Shown in pieces: positions 27,932 through 28,600 of a DNA stretch of 28,600 nucleotides. Both the position numbers and the translations under genes were made by a program. Each line of letters begins with the position of its first letter. The stretch's first letter is position 1. The notes beneath the pieces were generated by a model. The model did not search any database and was not told where the DNA came from. It saw only the letters and a list, made by a program, of their open reading frames with translations. This DNA comes from a virus: positions 1-28,600 of IMG/VR virus record IMGVR_UViG_3300037247_001033, one strand, 5' to 3'.

Positions 27932-28600
27932 GTGCCCCGTAACACCATCACATTCACCAACACCTGGGCTCAGTTTGAGGGGCCAAACCTCTACCAAGCT
28001 AGAGAGGTGCTGTCCTATCAACAGAAGGGCTATACCTACTCTCGGGCCTTCAAACTTGGCGTCTGGGATGGCATAGTCCACCTGATCAAGGCCAAGGGGC
28101 GGTTCCCTGCGGGCCTGGTGCCCTGGCTGGTCGAGAGGCTAGCGGCAGAGGGCATCGACGTAGAGGTAGTGGACACCCGGCCAGAGCCCCTACCCCGTGA
28201 CACTAGACTATCCGAGCTCCACACCAACGTAGAGTTACGAGAGCACCAGCAGGATGCCGTCAGTCAGGCGCTAACCGGAGAGCGCGGCGTGGTGTGGCAC
28301 CCAACAGCGGCTGGGAAGACCGAGATTTTCATCGAACTAACCAGGCGCATCGGCCGGCCTGGTCTGGTGCTCGTGCATCGCAAAGACCTGATGTACCAGG
28401 CGGCTGAGCGGTTCATGAAGACGCTAGACCTTGGCGAGAGCATGAAGGATTTTGCCGACCAAGACGTGATAGGCCTCATCGGTGATGGGGAGTGGCAGCC
28501 ACGAGTCATCACCGTTGCCACCTTCCAGACGTTGTACATGAGACTCAAGCAGGGCCTCCATGAAGTAGAGCACTGGCTACGCGAGGAGATAGGTCAAGTA
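27932..28600 (+). CDS. SF2 DNA/RNA helicase, UvsW-like (partial, C-terminus off the window)
   Basis: 223 codons from a GTG, open at the right edge. The N-terminal ~95 residues form a small substrate-binding domain (YSRAFKLGVWDGIVHLI), as in T4 UvsW-type phage helicases. The helicase core then shows a Q-motif-like ELREHQQDAV (101-110), Walker A PTAAGKT (124-130), motif Ia LVLVHRKDL (145-153) and motif Ib-like TVATFQTL (194-201). No SD precedes the GTG, but an extended -10 does. Such helicases unwind replication and recombination intermediates. Confidence 0.85.
   Translation, partial: MPRNTITFTNTWAQFEGPNLYQAREVLSYQQKGYTYSRAFKLGVWDGIVHLIKAKGRFPAGLVPWLVERLAAEGIDVEVVDTRPEPLPRDTRLSELHTNVELREHQQDAVSQALTGERGVVWHPTAAGKTEIFIELTRRIGRPGLVLVHRKDLMYQAAERFMKTLDLGESMKDFADQDVIGLIGDGEWQPRVITVATFQTLYMRLKQGLHEVEHWLREEIGQV

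Overview
This window looks like about 28.6 kb of a double-stranded DNA tailed-phage (Caudoviricetes-type) genome, either virion-derived or a prophage segment. The evidence is a large terminase next to a probable portal, a series of virion-like proteins, very dense packing with 1- and 4-base start/stop overlaps, many tiny ORFs, a phage-encoded tRNA, and a replication-type AAA+ ATPase followed by an SF2 helicase. The composition is GC-rich, promoters match the bacterial sigma-70 pattern, and Shine-Dalgarno (SD) sites are strong (AGGAGG-type). The host is therefore a bacterium, but it cannot be named from this sequence. No integrase, repressor or rRNA was found.

Layout. (1) From 11.3 kb down to 1, minus strand: the late/virion module. 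It is driven by a perfect-consensus promoter (TTGACA, 18 bp, TATAAT) at 11293-11322. In transcription order it encodes three surface- or tail-like proteins (one with a LamG fold), several small proteins, a 35-residue membrane peptide, TerL, the portal, three unassigned proteins and a >932-residue virion protein that runs off the left edge. That last protein carries an internal GNAT-like domain. No major capsid protein was recognised. (2) 11.4-17.2 kb, minus strand: three or four short operons of mostly unknown genes. They include two zinc-peptidase-like proteins close together (SprT-like, and one with HExxHxxGxxH) and a seven-gene translationally coupled operon. (3) 17.2-18.4 kb: an initiator-like tRNA(CAU) diverges from a CX5R phosphatase gene through overlapping promoters, followed by two small minus-strand genes. 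(4) 18403-19131: a 729-bp gene-free region with palindromes, a 34-bp tandem repeat, 17-bp iterons, a branched fold closed by a 13-bp inverted repeat, and a second copy of a structured RNA motif. It is the best candidate for a replication origin and control region. (5) 19.1-26.8 kb, plus strand: more than 30 mini-genes, about half encoding Cys-rich putative zinc-knuckle proteins. (6) 26.6-28.6 kb: a winged-helix protein, an AAA+ ATPase and an SF2 helicase (partial, right edge).

The most unusual signal is an RNA element seen twice on opposite strands (13979-13991 minus and 18990-19002 plus). Both copies have the same 13-nt core, AGTGATAAGAGCC, followed by a C3-GNRA-G3 hairpin, and each is closed by a perfect outer stem of unrelated sequence. 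The plus-strand copy lies just before a hairpin that buries the ribosome-binding site of a Cys-rich gene. The minus-strand copy also precedes a Cys-rich gene. This is the pattern expected of an undescribed cis-regulatory RNA or riboswitch. Several genes also appear to be leaderless, with an extended -10 box 5-6 nt before the start codon.
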